A DNA stretch of 64,000 nt from CALKWS01 sp051020515 (GTDB lineage: Bacteria; Actinomycetota; Actinomycetes; Actinomycetales; Beutenbergiaceae). The position numbers and the translations under genes were made by a program. Below the pieces are notes generated by a model. That model was not told the DNA's origin. It worked only from the letters and a program-made list of their open reading frames with translations, and did not search any database. Within the stretch, counting starts at the first letter, position 1. The number at the start of each line of letters is the position of its first letter. The DNA lies in the NCBI RefSeq assembly GCF_051020515.1, contig NZ_CP194857.1:2170001-2234000 (forward strand). Direction: 5' to 3'. Positions 26,855 to 34,828 of the stretch are shown in pieces.

Positions 26855-27310
26855 GTGAGCATTTCTCCTGCCCCCAAGCACCCCGGCCCGAGGGTGGCCG
26901 ACGTCGGGTTCCCGACGCGGCTGCGCATGACGCTGCTGAAACTCACCCGCAGTCTGCGGGCCCAGCGGTCCATGTCGATCCCCGAGGGTCAGCACGCCGT
27001 GCTCGCCACGGTGGTGGCACTGGGTGCGATGACCCGGGGAGAGCTCGCTGAACGTGAGCACGTGCGACCACCGTCGATGACGCGCACCGTGCAGTGTCTG
27101 GTCGATGCCGGCCTGGTGGAGCGCACCACCCATCCCGAGGACCGCCGCCAAGTGCTCATCACGCCCACCGACGCCGGTACCGAACTGGTCAAAGAGACCA
27201 GGCGCCGCCGCGATCAGTGGCTGTCCAAACGACTCGCAACCTTGACCCCCGCCGAGCGCGCAACGCTCACCGAGGCAGAGAAGATCCTCAGGAGGCTCTA
27301 CAACCAGTGA
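26855..27310 (+). CDS. MarR-family transcriptional regulator
   Basis: 151 residues. The winged-helix segment is clear: MTRGELAEREHVRPPSMTRTVQCLVDAGLVER followed by the wing PEDRRQVLITPTDAG with the conserved DxRxxxxxLT pattern. It is translationally coupled to the downstream exporter (GTGA overlap) and very likely represses it by binding the adjacent palindrome until a drug-like ligand binds. Confidence 0.88.
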   Translation: MSISPAPKHPGPRVADVGFPTRLRMTLLKLTRSLRAQRSMSIPEGQHAVLATVVALGAMTRGELAEREHVRPPSMTRTVQCLVDAGLVERTTHPEDRRQVLITPTDAGTELVKETRRRRDQWLSKRLATLTPAERATLTEAEKILRRLYNQ

Positions 27311-28638
27311 GCTCGATATTCGCCTCACTCCGTCTGTACAACTACCGAATCTGGTTCATCGGCGCCCTGGTCGCCAACGTGGGCACCTGGATGCAGCGGG
27401 TGGCCCAGGACTGGCTGGTCCTTGCCGTGCTGCCCGAAGGTTCGGCGATCCACGTTGGAATCGTCACCGGCCTGCAGTTCCTCCCGATTGTGTTCATCAG
27501 CCCCTTCGCCGGGCTGATCGCCGACCGGGTGGACCGGCGCAAGATGCTGATGATGACCCAGGCCGCAATGGGCGTGCTCGCCCTGGCCCTGGGCGCCCTG
27601 GTGCTGCTGGGTACCGCCCAGGTGTGGCACGTGTACTTCTTCGCACTGGCCCTGGGTGTGCTCAGCGCCTTCGACGCCCCGGCCCGGCAGGTGTTCGTCT
27701 CCGACATCGTGCCCACGTCCTCCCTGGCCAACGCGGTGGCGCTGAACTCCGCCTCCTTCAACGCCGCCCGCCTGGTGGGCCCCGGCGTCGCCGGCCTGCT
27801 GATCGCGGTGGTGGGCACCGGCTGGGTGTTCATGCTCAACGCGCTCACCTTCGCCGCCACCATCGGGGCGATGCTGGCGATGAAGTCCGAGTTGCTGCAG
27901 CGCCGCGACCGTCCCGTACGAGCCAAGGGGCAACTGCGCGAGGGCCTGCGCTACGTGCGCGGGCGCAGCGACATCATCACGATCATGATCGTGGTGTTCG
28001 TGATCGGTGGTCTGGGCCTGAAGTTCCAGATGACCTCGGCGGTGATGGCCCACGACGAGTTCGGCATGGGTGCGGGGGAGTACGGGGTGCTCGGGTCGAT
28101 CCTGGCGATCGGATCCCTGGCCGGTGCGTTGATGGCCGCCCGGCGCCAGCGCCCGCGGCTGCGCCTGGTGCTGGGCGCGGCCTTCGGGTTCGGGATCAGT
28201 TCCGGGGCGATGGCGCTGATGCCCACCTACGAGCTCTTCGCCCTCAGCGCGATCCCGGTGGGCTACTTCTCCCTGACCATGCTGACCTCGGCCAACGCCG
28301 CCATCCAGATCACCACCGACCCCAACGTGCGCGGCCGGGTGATGAGCCTGTACCTGGTGGTCTTCTTCGCCGGGAACCCGATCGGCGGGCCGGTGGTGGG
28401 CTGGATCGCGGAGAACTGGGGCGCCCGCTGGGCGATCGGCATCGGTGCGATCGCCGCCATCCTGGTGGCGGGGATCGCCGCTCTGTGGACCGTGAAGCGG
28501 GAGGACGTGCGGGTGCGTTACCGCCTCCGGCAGCGTCCGCACCTGCTGGTGCAGAACCGCCACGAGCAACTCGACGCCGCGCGGGCCCGCGAGGAACTCA
28601 GGACCCAGGAGGGCGTGAACGCCGGCAGCGCCGCCTGA
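27307..28638 (+). CDS. MFS exporter (EntS/MFS_3 type)
   Basis: 443 residues, 12 predicted helices. RLYNYRIWFIGALVANVGTWMQRVAQDWLVL is the MFS_3 N-terminus, and LIADRVDRRKMLMMTQ is the conserved loop 2-3 motif. DAPARQVFVSDIV and PNVRGRVMSLYLVVFFAGNPIG follow. The cytoplasmic tail is basic and acidic. The group exports siderophores and drugs. GTG 27307 overlaps the marR stop. Confidence 0.85.
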   Translation: MSSIFASLRLYNYRIWFIGALVANVGTWMQRVAQDWLVLAVLPEGSAIHVGIVTGLQFLPIVFISPFAGLIADRVDRRKMLMMTQAAMGVLALALGALVLLGTAQVWHVYFFALALGVLSAFDAPARQVFVSDIVPTSSLANAVALNSASFNAARLVGPGVAGLLIAVVGTGWVFMLNALTFAATIGAMLAMKSELLQRRDRPVRAKGQLREGLRYVRGRSDIITIMIVVFVIGGLGLKFQMTSAVMAHDEFGMGAGEYGVLGSILAIGSLAGALMAARRQRPRLRLVLGAAFGFGISSGAMALMPTYELFALSAIPVGYFSLTMLTSANAAIQITTDPNVRGRVMSLYLVVFFAGNPIGGPVVGWIAENWGARWAIGIGAIAAILVAGIAALWTVKREDVRVRYRLRQRPHLLVQNRHEQLDAARAREELRTQEGVNAGSAA

Positions 28639-28712
28639 CCGGGGGGCTGACCAGCACCGCCTGCCCAGCGTCGCCTGCCCGGCCGGCTGACCAGCACCGC
28701 CCTCAGCCTCCT

Positions 28713-28732
28713 GGCGCTCCTGCGGGAGCGCC
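28713..28732. terminator. Hairpin GGCGCTCC-TGCG-GGAGCGCC
   Basis: Perfect eight-base-pair stem with a four-base loop, 75 bases after the MFS stop and before the convergent serC. No T tract, as usual for high-GC actinobacteria. Confidence 0.55.
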
Positions 28733-28737
28733 GGGTC

Positions 28738-28805
28738 AGCGGACCTGGACCACCACTTTCCCGAGCGCGCGGCCGGCGCCCACGTACGTCAGCGAAGAGG
28801 CGCAC
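28738..28805 (-). pseudogene. C-terminal remnant of a zinc-type/quinone oxidoreductase (tentative)
   Basis: On the minus strand, SSLTYVGAGRALGKVVVQVR followed by a stop resembles the end of MDR-family oxidoreductases (xxGRxxGKVVLxV). No upstream part exists: serC ends at 28819. A deletion scar is possible, though 20 residues are too few to be certain. Confidence 0.25.
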
Positions 28806-28818
28806 TGGACCGAAGCGA

Positions 28819-29943
28819 CTACAGACGCTCGACGACGTAATCCAGGCAGGCGGTCAGCGCTGCGGCATCCTCGGGGGTCACCGAGGGGTAGGTGCCGATC
28901 CGCAACTGGTTGCGCCCGAGTTTGCGATAGGGCTCGGTGTCGACGATGCCGTTGTTGCGCAGCACCCTCGCCAGCACCGCGGCATCGATGCTCTCCTCGA
29001 AGTCGATCGTGACCACCACCGGCGAGCGGTGTGCCGGGTCGGCCACGAAGGGGGTGGCGAAGTCACGCTCGGTGGTCCACTGGTACAGCAGCTGGGAGGA
29101 CTGCGCGGTGCGCGCCGCGGCGAAGTCCAGGCCGCCCTGGTCGTTCAACCAGTCGACCTGCTCGGCCAACAGCACCAGGGTGGCGATCGCCGGGGTGTTC
29201 ACGGTCTGGTCCTGCCGGGAGTTGGCCAGCGCCGCGGGAAGGGACAACGACGCCGGCGCCCAGCGCTGACCCAGTTCCTCGACCCGCTCGATCGCGGCCG
29301 GGGACAACAGGGCCAGCCACAGGCCGCCGTCGGAGCCCAGGGCCTTCTGTGGGGCGAAGTAGTAGGCGTCGGTCTGGCTCACGTCCACCTCCACCCCACC
29401 CGCGGCCGAGGTGCCGTCGACGAGCATCAGGGCACCGTCGTCGTCGACCCTTCTGACCGGGGTGAGGGTGCCGGTGGAGGTCTCGTTGTGGACCCAGCAG
29501 TAGGCATCGATCCCCGCAGCGGCCTCGGGGGAGCGGGTGCTGCCGGGTTCGGCGGTGAGGATCTGCGGGTCGGCCAGGAACGGTGCGCCGCTCGCGGCGG
29601 CGGCGAACTTGGCGCCGAACTCCCCGGCCCGGACGTGCTGGGAGCGGGTGCGGATCAATCCGAAGGTGGCCGCGTCCCAGAACATCGAGGCGCCACCGTT
29701 GCCCAGGGCCACCTCGTACCCCTCGGGGAGGTTGAACAGGGCAGCGAGACCCTCCCGGACGCGGCCGACCAGGGAGCGCACCGGGGGCTGACGGTGGGAG
29801 GTGCCCAGCAGCGTGGTGCCCAGGGCGGCCAGCGCCTGGCTCTGCTCCGGCCTGATGCGCGCGGGACCGGAGCCGAACCGGCCGTCCGCGGGACGGATCG
29901 AGGCCGGGATGGCGATCGCGGGATCGTTCATGGGCACGATCAT
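28819..29943 (-). CDS. serC: Phosphoserine transaminase
   Basis: 374 residues, PLP-dependent class V aminotransferase that makes phosphoserine from 3-phosphohydroxypyruvate. RFGSGPARIRPEQ and LLGTSHRQPPVRSLVGRVREGL are the actinobacterial SerC N-terminus, and the PLP lysine is in YYFAPQKALGSDGG. LRIGTYPSVTPED ends the protein. Start ATG 29943 or ATG 29931. Divergent from the DtxR-type regulator, an arrangement I recall from other actinobacteria. Confidence 0.9.
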   Translation of the reverse strand: MIVPMNDPAIAIPASIRPADGRFGSGPARIRPEQSQALAALGTTLLGTSHRQPPVRSLVGRVREGLAALFNLPEGYEVALGNGGASMFWDAATFGLIRTRSQHVRAGEFGAKFAAAASGAPFLADPQILTAEPGSTRSPEAAAGIDAYCWVHNETSTGTLTPVRRVDDDGALMLVDGTSAAGGVEVDVSQTDAYYFAPQKALGSDGGLWLALLSPAAIERVEELGQRWAPASLSLPAALANSRQDQTVNTPAIATLVLLAEQVDWLNDQGGLDFAAARTAQSSQLLYQWTTERDFATPFVADPAHRSPVVVTIDFEESIDAAVLARVLRNNGIVDTEPYRKLGRNQLRIGTYPSVTPEDAAALTACLDYVVERL

Positions 29944-30109
29944 CGCAGGTCCGCCGGCCTCGCCAGGAGCGCTGCGGCGCGCGGCCGGCCGGCCCTGGGC
30001 GGGAGAGTTGCCGGCAGGGCGCGCAGGAGGTGCGGCGCACCCGGTCCGGAGCCGGACGCCGGGCACTAGGCTGACGGGAGGAATGCGGCGACCACCAAGG
30101 GGCAGGCAC

Positions 30110-30805
30110 GTGAGCGACCTGATCGACACCACGGAGATGTATCTCAAGACCGTGTTCGAACTGATCGAGGACGGCGTGGTGCCCCTGCGCGCCCGGATCG
30201 CGGAGCGTCTGGGTCACTCCGGGCCCACCGTGTCCCAGACGGTGGCGCGCATGGAACGGGACGGCCTGATGGTGGTCTCCGGTGACCGGCACCTGGAACT
30301 GACCGATGAGGGCCTGCGGCGGGCCACCCAGGTGATGCGCAAGCACCGCCTGGCCGAACGGCTGCTGACCGATGTGATCAAACTCGACTGGCCCTACGTG
30401 CACGAAGAGGCCTGCCGGTGGGAGCACGTGATGAGCGAGCGGGTGGAGCAGCAGTTGCTCGAACTGCTCGAGCGCCCGCGGGAGGATCCCTACGGCAACA
30501 CCATCCCCGGCCCCGCCGAGATCGGGCAGCCCGTCGCCGCCGGTGTCGCCGAACTGCCCGGTACGTCCCTGAGCACCGCTATCACCGCCGATCCGGCCCA
30601 CTACACGCTGGTGCGGATCGGGGAGCCGCTGCAGGTGGATGTGGAGCTGCTGACCGAGTTCGAGCGCGTCGGGTTGGTGCCCGGGGTGGGCTTCCGCGCC
30701 CAGACCGACGGCGCAGCGGTAGACCTGACCGTGAACGGACAGAGTCTGGAGCTCACCGAGGACACCGTGGGGCACCTGTTCGTCAGCGCCGCCGAGCCGG
30801 GGTGA
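30110..30805 (+). CDS. DtxR/IdeR-family metal-dependent regulator
   Basis: 231 residues. The N-terminal helix-turn-helix DTTEMYLKTVFELIEDGVVPLRARIAERLGHSGPTVSQTV... is typical, with EMYLKT conserved. Metal-site residues are visible in KHRLAERLL, the C-H-E pattern of EEACRWEHVMSE, and the EEL-like dimer region. A FeoA/SH3-like C-terminal domain follows. It senses Fe(II) or Mn(II) and represses uptake genes. GTG 30110 is preceded by AGGGGCAGG. Haem and iron genes lie within 8 kb, but no consensus IdeR box was spotted before them. Confidence 0.88.
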   Translation: MSDLIDTTEMYLKTVFELIEDGVVPLRARIAERLGHSGPTVSQTVARMERDGLMVVSGDRHLELTDEGLRRATQVMRKHRLAERLLTDVIKLDWPYVHEEACRWEHVMSERVEQQLLELLERPREDPYGNTIPGPAEIGQPVAAGVAELPGTSLSTAITADPAHYTLVRIGEPLQVDVELLTEFERVGLVPGVGFRAQTDGAAVDLTVNGQSLELTEDTVGHLFVSAAEPG

Positions 30806-31057
30806 TCCGGTGCCCGTAGCGGGTGTCCGTGTGACGCCCGCGTGCGTTCGGGACGGGGCGCCGGAGGGCCCGCCGGCAGGTGCTCGGTGCCGTGGATCTA
30901 GCACAGCCGCAGCCCGCGCGCTCGCTGGGCGGGTCACGAGAGCGGCGTCCTGCATGTGGCGCAGTCCACATTGTGGCGATGACACAGCGTCTCGTCGATC
31001 GCGCCGTTGCCTCGGAATTCCACCATTTTCTGGGACGTAGGCGCCAGGGGCAGATCC

Positions 31058-31073
31058 TGTGAACCATTTCACA
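31058..31073. promoter_or_regulatory. CRP/GlxR-type site TGTGA-N6-TCACA
   Basis: TGTGAACCATTTCACA is a perfect match to the cAMP-receptor-protein consensus, extended by one more base pair on each side (C...G). Its centre is about 64 bases upstream of the start predicted from TGACTT (31095-31100) and TAACGT (31118-31123), the position used for class I activation. Confidence 0.7.
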
Positions 31074-31094
31074 GAACCAATTGTGACCGGAATG

Positions 31095-31123
31095 TGACTT
31101 TTGCCGGGTGCGTCGGGTAACGT
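31095..31123 (+). promoter_or_regulatory. Promoter of the NlpC/P60 gene
   Basis: TGACTT and TAACGT are separated by 17 bases, directly downstream of the CRP site and directly upstream of the c-di-AMP aptamer. Confidence 0.45.
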
Positions 31124-31149
31124 CAGCCGTGCTCGTCGTCCCCTCCATC

Positions 31150-31335
31150 GATGAGTACCCGCAGGCGGCGCCGAACCCTGTCACCGCCAGCAGGTCCCGA
31201 CAGACGCAATTGACAGGGACGGGGGACCCAACCTTTGGTGCGCGAGCACCTAGGGGTGAAGTCCCACCTGGTTCGCCAGGTAAGACCGGGTGAATCTCCA
31301 ACCCGAACCCGACAGCTCACCCCGTAGGCGCGTGG
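31150..31335 (+). promoter_or_regulatory. c-di-AMP riboswitch (ydaO/yuaA type)
   Basis: Conserved blocks appear in order: CCGAACCCTGTC, GGGGGACCCA (31221-31230), AGGGGTGAA (31252-31260), ACCGGGTGAATC, ACCCGAACCCGACAGCTCAC and CCCGTAGGCG (31321-31330). The coding start lies 9-14 bases beyond. In relatives this class switches off cell-wall hydrolase genes when c-di-AMP is high. Confidence 0.93.
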
Positions 31336-31343
31336 AGAAGATT

Positions 31344-32189
31344 TTGACTCAACGCACAACCGGAGCCCGCCACCGCGCAGCGTGCCGGCCCTCCACCCCC
31401 CTGACCGCTTTCGGCACCACAGTGGCCGGCACCACCGGTCGTCGTGCACTGGCCGTAGTTGCTTCCTCCGGACTGGCGCTGACCATGGGCGCCTCCACCG
31501 CGGCCGCTGCCCCCCAGGTGTCCAACTCCGCTTCCGGCCTCGGTTCGCTGGCCAACGTGGTGCTCGATGGTGACCGCGACTCCGTCAGCACCTCGCCGAC
31601 CATCTCGGTCGACGCCGACACCGACTGGTCCTTCACCGCGGCCGTGGTGAGTTCCGAGGCCCCGCCACCACCTCCGCCCCCACCGCCCCCGCCGGCGGCG
31701 ACCACGCAGCGGCCCACCGCGGCCACCGCCCCGGCGGCCCGCACCGGCAACCGCACCGCCGCTCCGGCTCAGGAGGAGACGCAGCAGGCGGAGGAGCAGC
31801 AGGCCGAGGAGCCCGCGAGCGAATCCACGCAGAGCGCCGCACCCGCGTCCGGTTCCGGCTCTGCCGTGGTGAACCTGGCCCGCCGGTACACGGGCACCCC
31901 GTACGTGTACGGCGGTAGCACTCCGGCCGGGTTCGACTGCTCCGGCTTCACCGCCTACGTGTACGCCCAGTTCGGTGTCTCCCTGCCCCGGTCGTCCTCG
32001 GCCCAGCGCAACGCCGGCCGTGTGGTCTCGGCTTCTGAGGCGCGGCCCGGCGACCTGGTCTGGTGGCCCGGACACGTGGGCATCTACACCGGCAACGGCC
32101 AGCACATCGCGGCTCGCAACCCCAGTTCACCCCTGCACGAGGGCCCGATCTGGAACTCGAGCCCCACGTTCATCCGTGTGATGGGCTGA
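31344..32189 (+). CDS. Secreted NlpC/P60 peptidoglycan endopeptidase
   Basis: 281 residues from a TTG start with GGAGAAG upstream; starts earlier in the frame fall inside the riboswitch. A long signal region ends at about ASTAAAAPQ. A Pro-rich and Glu/Gln-rich linker follows (PPPPPPPP; EETQQAEEQQAEEPA). The C-terminal NlpC/P60 domain has Cys199 (FDCSGF), His244 (GHVGIYTG) and His254 (QHIAARNP). It cleaves peptide cross-bridges in the wall. The CRP site and c-di-AMP riboswitch recall control of resuscitation-factor and wall-hydrolase genes in other actinobacteria. Confidence 0.9.
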   Translation: MTQRTTGARHRAACRPSTPLTAFGTTVAGTTGRRALAVVASSGLALTMGASTAAAAPQVSNSASGLGSLANVVLDGDRDSVSTSPTISVDADTDWSFTAAVVSSEAPPPPPPPPPPPAATTQRPTAATAPAARTGNRTAAPAQEETQQAEEQQAEEPASESTQSAAPASGSGSAVVNLARRYTGTPYVYGGSTPAGFDCSGFTAYVYAQFGVSLPRSSSAQRNAGRVVSASEARPGDLVWWPGHVGIYTGNGQHIAARNPSSPLHEGPIWNSSPTFIRVMG

Positions 32190-32209
32190 CCGGCACACGC
32201 ACCACTCAC

Positions 32210-32240
32210 AACGGCTCGTCCCGCATCGGGGCGGGCCGTT
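32210..32240 (+). terminator. Hairpin after the NlpC/P60 gene
   Basis: AACGGC pairs with GCCGTT and the inner CCCGC with GCGGG around an ATCGG loop, 20 bases after the stop codon. Confidence 0.65.
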
Positions 32241-32416
32241 GTGCTGTGCGCACCGGTGCGTCGTGTACCTGCGTGCCCGTGCGGAGAGGTGCTGGCACAG
32301 GCACCGATGAACAGCTCCGATGAGACAGCTATAAGATTTTCCGGCGACATGCCCCGCAACCGTCAGGCTTGTAGCACAATGGTCAAGATCAGCCCAAAAA
32401 ACGGGGGTAGACCGGT

Positions 32417-33364
32417 ATGGAACGCGAACCCACGATCCTCGTCGGAGTCGACGGATCAGCCGCCAGCCTGAACGCACTGGACTGGGCGTTGGCCCACGCC
32501 GGAAAGTCGGGTTGGAACCTGCACCTGGTGTGTGCCTACGCGCTGCCCACCTTCGCCGCCGGAACCATCGACGGCGGGTATGCCACCCTGGACGACACCG
32601 CCATCCGCGACGGCGCGCAAGCGGTCCTGGACGAGGCCCTCACCCGCTGTGAGGGCGTGGGTGTGCAGGTGACCAGCGCCCTGGAGACCGGCGACGCGGC
32701 CGGAGTGTTGGTGGACCTGTCCGCCCAGGTGCGCCTCGCCGTCGTCGGCACCCGGGGCCGGTCCGGATTCGCCGAACGGATCCTGGGCACCGTCTCCTCG
32801 GCGCTACCGGCCCACTCCCACTGCCCCACCGTGGTGGTGCCGCACCGGGAGGGCGAGGACGACGAGGACGCCGGTCTGCCGTTGCCGGTGCGCCGGATCG
32901 TGGTGGGCGTGGACGGGTCGGACTCGGCCAAACTCGCCCTGAACGTGGCCATCGACGAGGCCGAACGGTGGGAGGCGGAACTGACCGCCGTGGTCGGTGT
33001 GCCGATGGGCGCCGGCGCCGGCCTGCTGGGCTGGCTGCCCTCCGGGGTGGACCGGGAGACCCTGCTGGCCGACGTCAAGACCGGCCTGGACGTCACGGTG
33101 GACCGGGCCAGTCAGGGTCGTTCGGTGCAGGTGCGCCGGCACGCCCTGGATGGCACCGGAGCGGCGCTGCTGTCGGAGTTCTCCACCGCGGTGGACCTGG
33201 TGGTGGTCGGCTCGCGCGGCCGCGGCGGCTTCACCGGGATGCTGCTGGGCTCCACGTCCCAGACCGTGCTGCATCACTCCCGTTGCCCGGTCATGGTGGT
33301 GCCCACCAGCAGCACCGACGATCCCGAGGACCACGCCTTCAACTGGAAGCGGCGCCGGCACTAA
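32417..33364 (+). CDS. Universal stress protein, tandem UspA domains
   Basis: 315 residues with two Usp folds. Each begins ILVGVDGS / IVVGVDGSDSAK and each carries the ATP-binding GxxGx(8-9)G(S/T) motif: GTRGRSGFAERILGTVS and GSRGRGGFTGMLLGSTS. Domain 1 spans about 1-145 and domain 2 about 158-300. Tandem Usp proteins act in stress and dormancy responses in actinobacteria. ATG 32417. Confidence 0.9.
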   Translation: MEREPTILVGVDGSAASLNALDWALAHAGKSGWNLHLVCAYALPTFAAGTIDGGYATLDDTAIRDGAQAVLDEALTRCEGVGVQVTSALETGDAAGVLVDLSAQVRLAVVGTRGRSGFAERILGTVSSALPAHSHCPTVVVPHREGEDDEDAGLPLPVRRIVVGVDGSDSAKLALNVAIDEAERWEAELTAVVGVPMGAGAGLLGWLPSGVDRETLLADVKTGLDVTVDRASQGRSVQVRRHALDGTGAALLSEFSTAVDLVVVGSRGRGGFTGMLLGSTSQTVLHHSRCPVMVVPTSSTDDPEDHAFNWKRRRH

Positions 33365-33593
33365 GCCGCCAGCCCGCCACCCCACGGCGCCCACCCGGCC
33401 CCCGCGGCACCCCCACCCCCACCCCACCCCCAACCCGTCCCTGCGGCGGCGAGGGCGAGCGTGAGCGTCGAGGGCGAGCCTTGGGGGACTCGCCTTCGGC
33501 TGGGAGGCTCGCCCTCGGCGGCGGCGGCTATGGCGGCGGCGGAGGCGGGGTGGCGACGGCGGTGGCGTTGGGGTGGCGACGGCGGCGGGGGGG
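33365..33593. repeat. Convergent-gene intergenic palindrome, GCCGAGGGCGAGCC family
   Basis: CGAGGGCGAGCC (33469-33480) and GGCTCGCCCTCG (33506-33517) form a perfect 12-base-pair stem with a 25-base loop; GGCTCGCCCTCGGC is the exact reverse complement of the 14-mer at 7661 and 7680. GGCGGC and GGTGGCGACGGC words fill the remainder. Lies between two convergent genes. Confidence 0.65.
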
Positions 33594-34796
33594 CTACCGG
33601 GCGCTGCGCAGCACCCGGCCCAGGGTGTCCATGAGGCGGTCCAGGTCCGACTCGGTCACCGTCAGCGGCGGGGCGAAGCGGATGGTGTTGTCGTGGGTCT
33701 CCTTGGCCAGGATGCCCTCGGCGGCCAGCCGCTCACTGACCTCACGCCCGGACAGAGACACCACGTCCAGGCCCATCCACAAGCCGATCACCCGGGCGTC
33801 GGTGGCCAGCCCGTCGGCAACCAGATCCTTGGCCGGGCCCTCCAGCCTCGGACCGAGGTCGCGCGCCCGGGCCTGGAACTCACCCGTGGCCAGCAGTTCC
33901 GTCACCGCGATCCCCACCGCACACGCCAACGGGTTGCCGCCGAAGGTGGACCCGTGCGTACCGGCGGTCATCACACCGAGCACATCGGCCCGGCCCACCA
34001 CCGCAGAGACCGGCACGATTCCACCACCGAGGGCCTTGCCCAGCGTGGTCAGGTCCGCGCGCACGCCGAACAGCTCCTGGGTGAGGGTGGCCCCGGTGCG
34101 GCCGAGGCCGGACTGGATCTCATCGAGCACCAGCAGTGTGTTCGTCTCATCGCAAGCCGCGCGCACCTGCTCCAGGTAGCCCTCCGGCGGGATCATCACC
34201 CCGTTCTCGCCCTGGACCGGCTCCAGCAGCACGGCCACGGTGTCCGGCGTGATCGCCGCGCGCACCGAGGCGGCGTCACCGTAGGGCACGACGACGAAGC
34301 CCGGGGTGTAGGGACCGAATCCTTCCCGGGCAGCCGGGTCGGTGGAGGCGGAGATGATCGTGGTGGTGCGGCCGTGGAAGGCGCCGTCGGCCACGATGAT
34401 CTCGGCCCGGTCGGCCGGCACGCCCTTGACCTCATACCCCCACTTGCGGGCGGTCTTGATCGCGGTCTCCACCGCCTCGGCGCCGGTGTTCATCGGGAGC
34501 AGCATCTCGGTGCCGGTCAACTCCGTGACCGCGCCGGCGAACCGCTCCAGATGCTCATGGCTCACCGCCCTGGAGGTCAGGGTGAGCCGGTCCAACTGGT
34601 CCTTGGCGGCCCGGACCAGGTGCGGGTGGCGGTGACCGAAGTTCAGCGCCGAGTACCCGGCCAGGCAGTCCAGGTACTCCCGGCCGCTGGTGTCGGTGAC
34701 CATCGCGCCCTCGGCGGTGGCCAGCTCCACCTCCAGCGGGTGATAGTTCGGCGCCAGCGGTCCGGGTGCGTTCGTGGTGTGGGGGTTGTTCGTCAT
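33594..34796 (-). CDS. rocD: Ornithine--oxo-acid transaminase
   Basis: 400 residues. Class III PLP aminotransferase converting ornithine and 2-oxoglutarate to glutamate semialdehyde. NYHPLEVELATAEGAMVTD and YLDCLAGYSALNFGHRHP are highly characteristic. The PLP lysine is in TTLGKALGGGIVP and the GTHGSTFGGNPLACAV segment follows. ATG 34796 with GAGGTCG upstream. It follows ddaH by 32 bases, so the pair turns (methyl)arginine into citrulline and handles ornithine in arginine breakdown. Confidence 0.9.
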   Translation of the reverse strand: MTNNPHTTNAPGPLAPNYHPLEVELATAEGAMVTDTSGREYLDCLAGYSALNFGHRHPHLVRAAKDQLDRLTLTSRAVSHEHLERFAGAVTELTGTEMLLPMNTGAEAVETAIKTARKWGYEVKGVPADRAEIIVADGAFHGRTTTIISASTDPAAREGFGPYTPGFVVVPYGDAASVRAAITPDTVAVLLEPVQGENGVMIPPEGYLEQVRAACDETNTLLVLDEIQSGLGRTGATLTQELFGVRADLTTLGKALGGGIVPVSAVVGRADVLGVMTAGTHGSTFGGNPLACAVGIAVTELLATGEFQARARDLGPRLEGPAKDLVADGLATDARVIGLWMGLDVVSLSGREVSERLAAEGILAKETHDNTIRFAPPLTVTESDLDRLMDTLGRVLRSAR

Positions 34797-34828
34797 CGTG
34801 CGACCTCCTCGTCGGTGACTCGCGGGAA

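Noticed and set aside
29063..31072. Minus-strand frame of 669 codons across the DtxR-type gene
   Set aside because: Antisense to the regulator and out of frame with serC; no family signal.
31290..31343. Earlier start for the NlpC/P60 protein
   Set aside because: It would translate the conserved 3' part of the c-di-AMP riboswitch; TTG 31344 has a good ribosome site.
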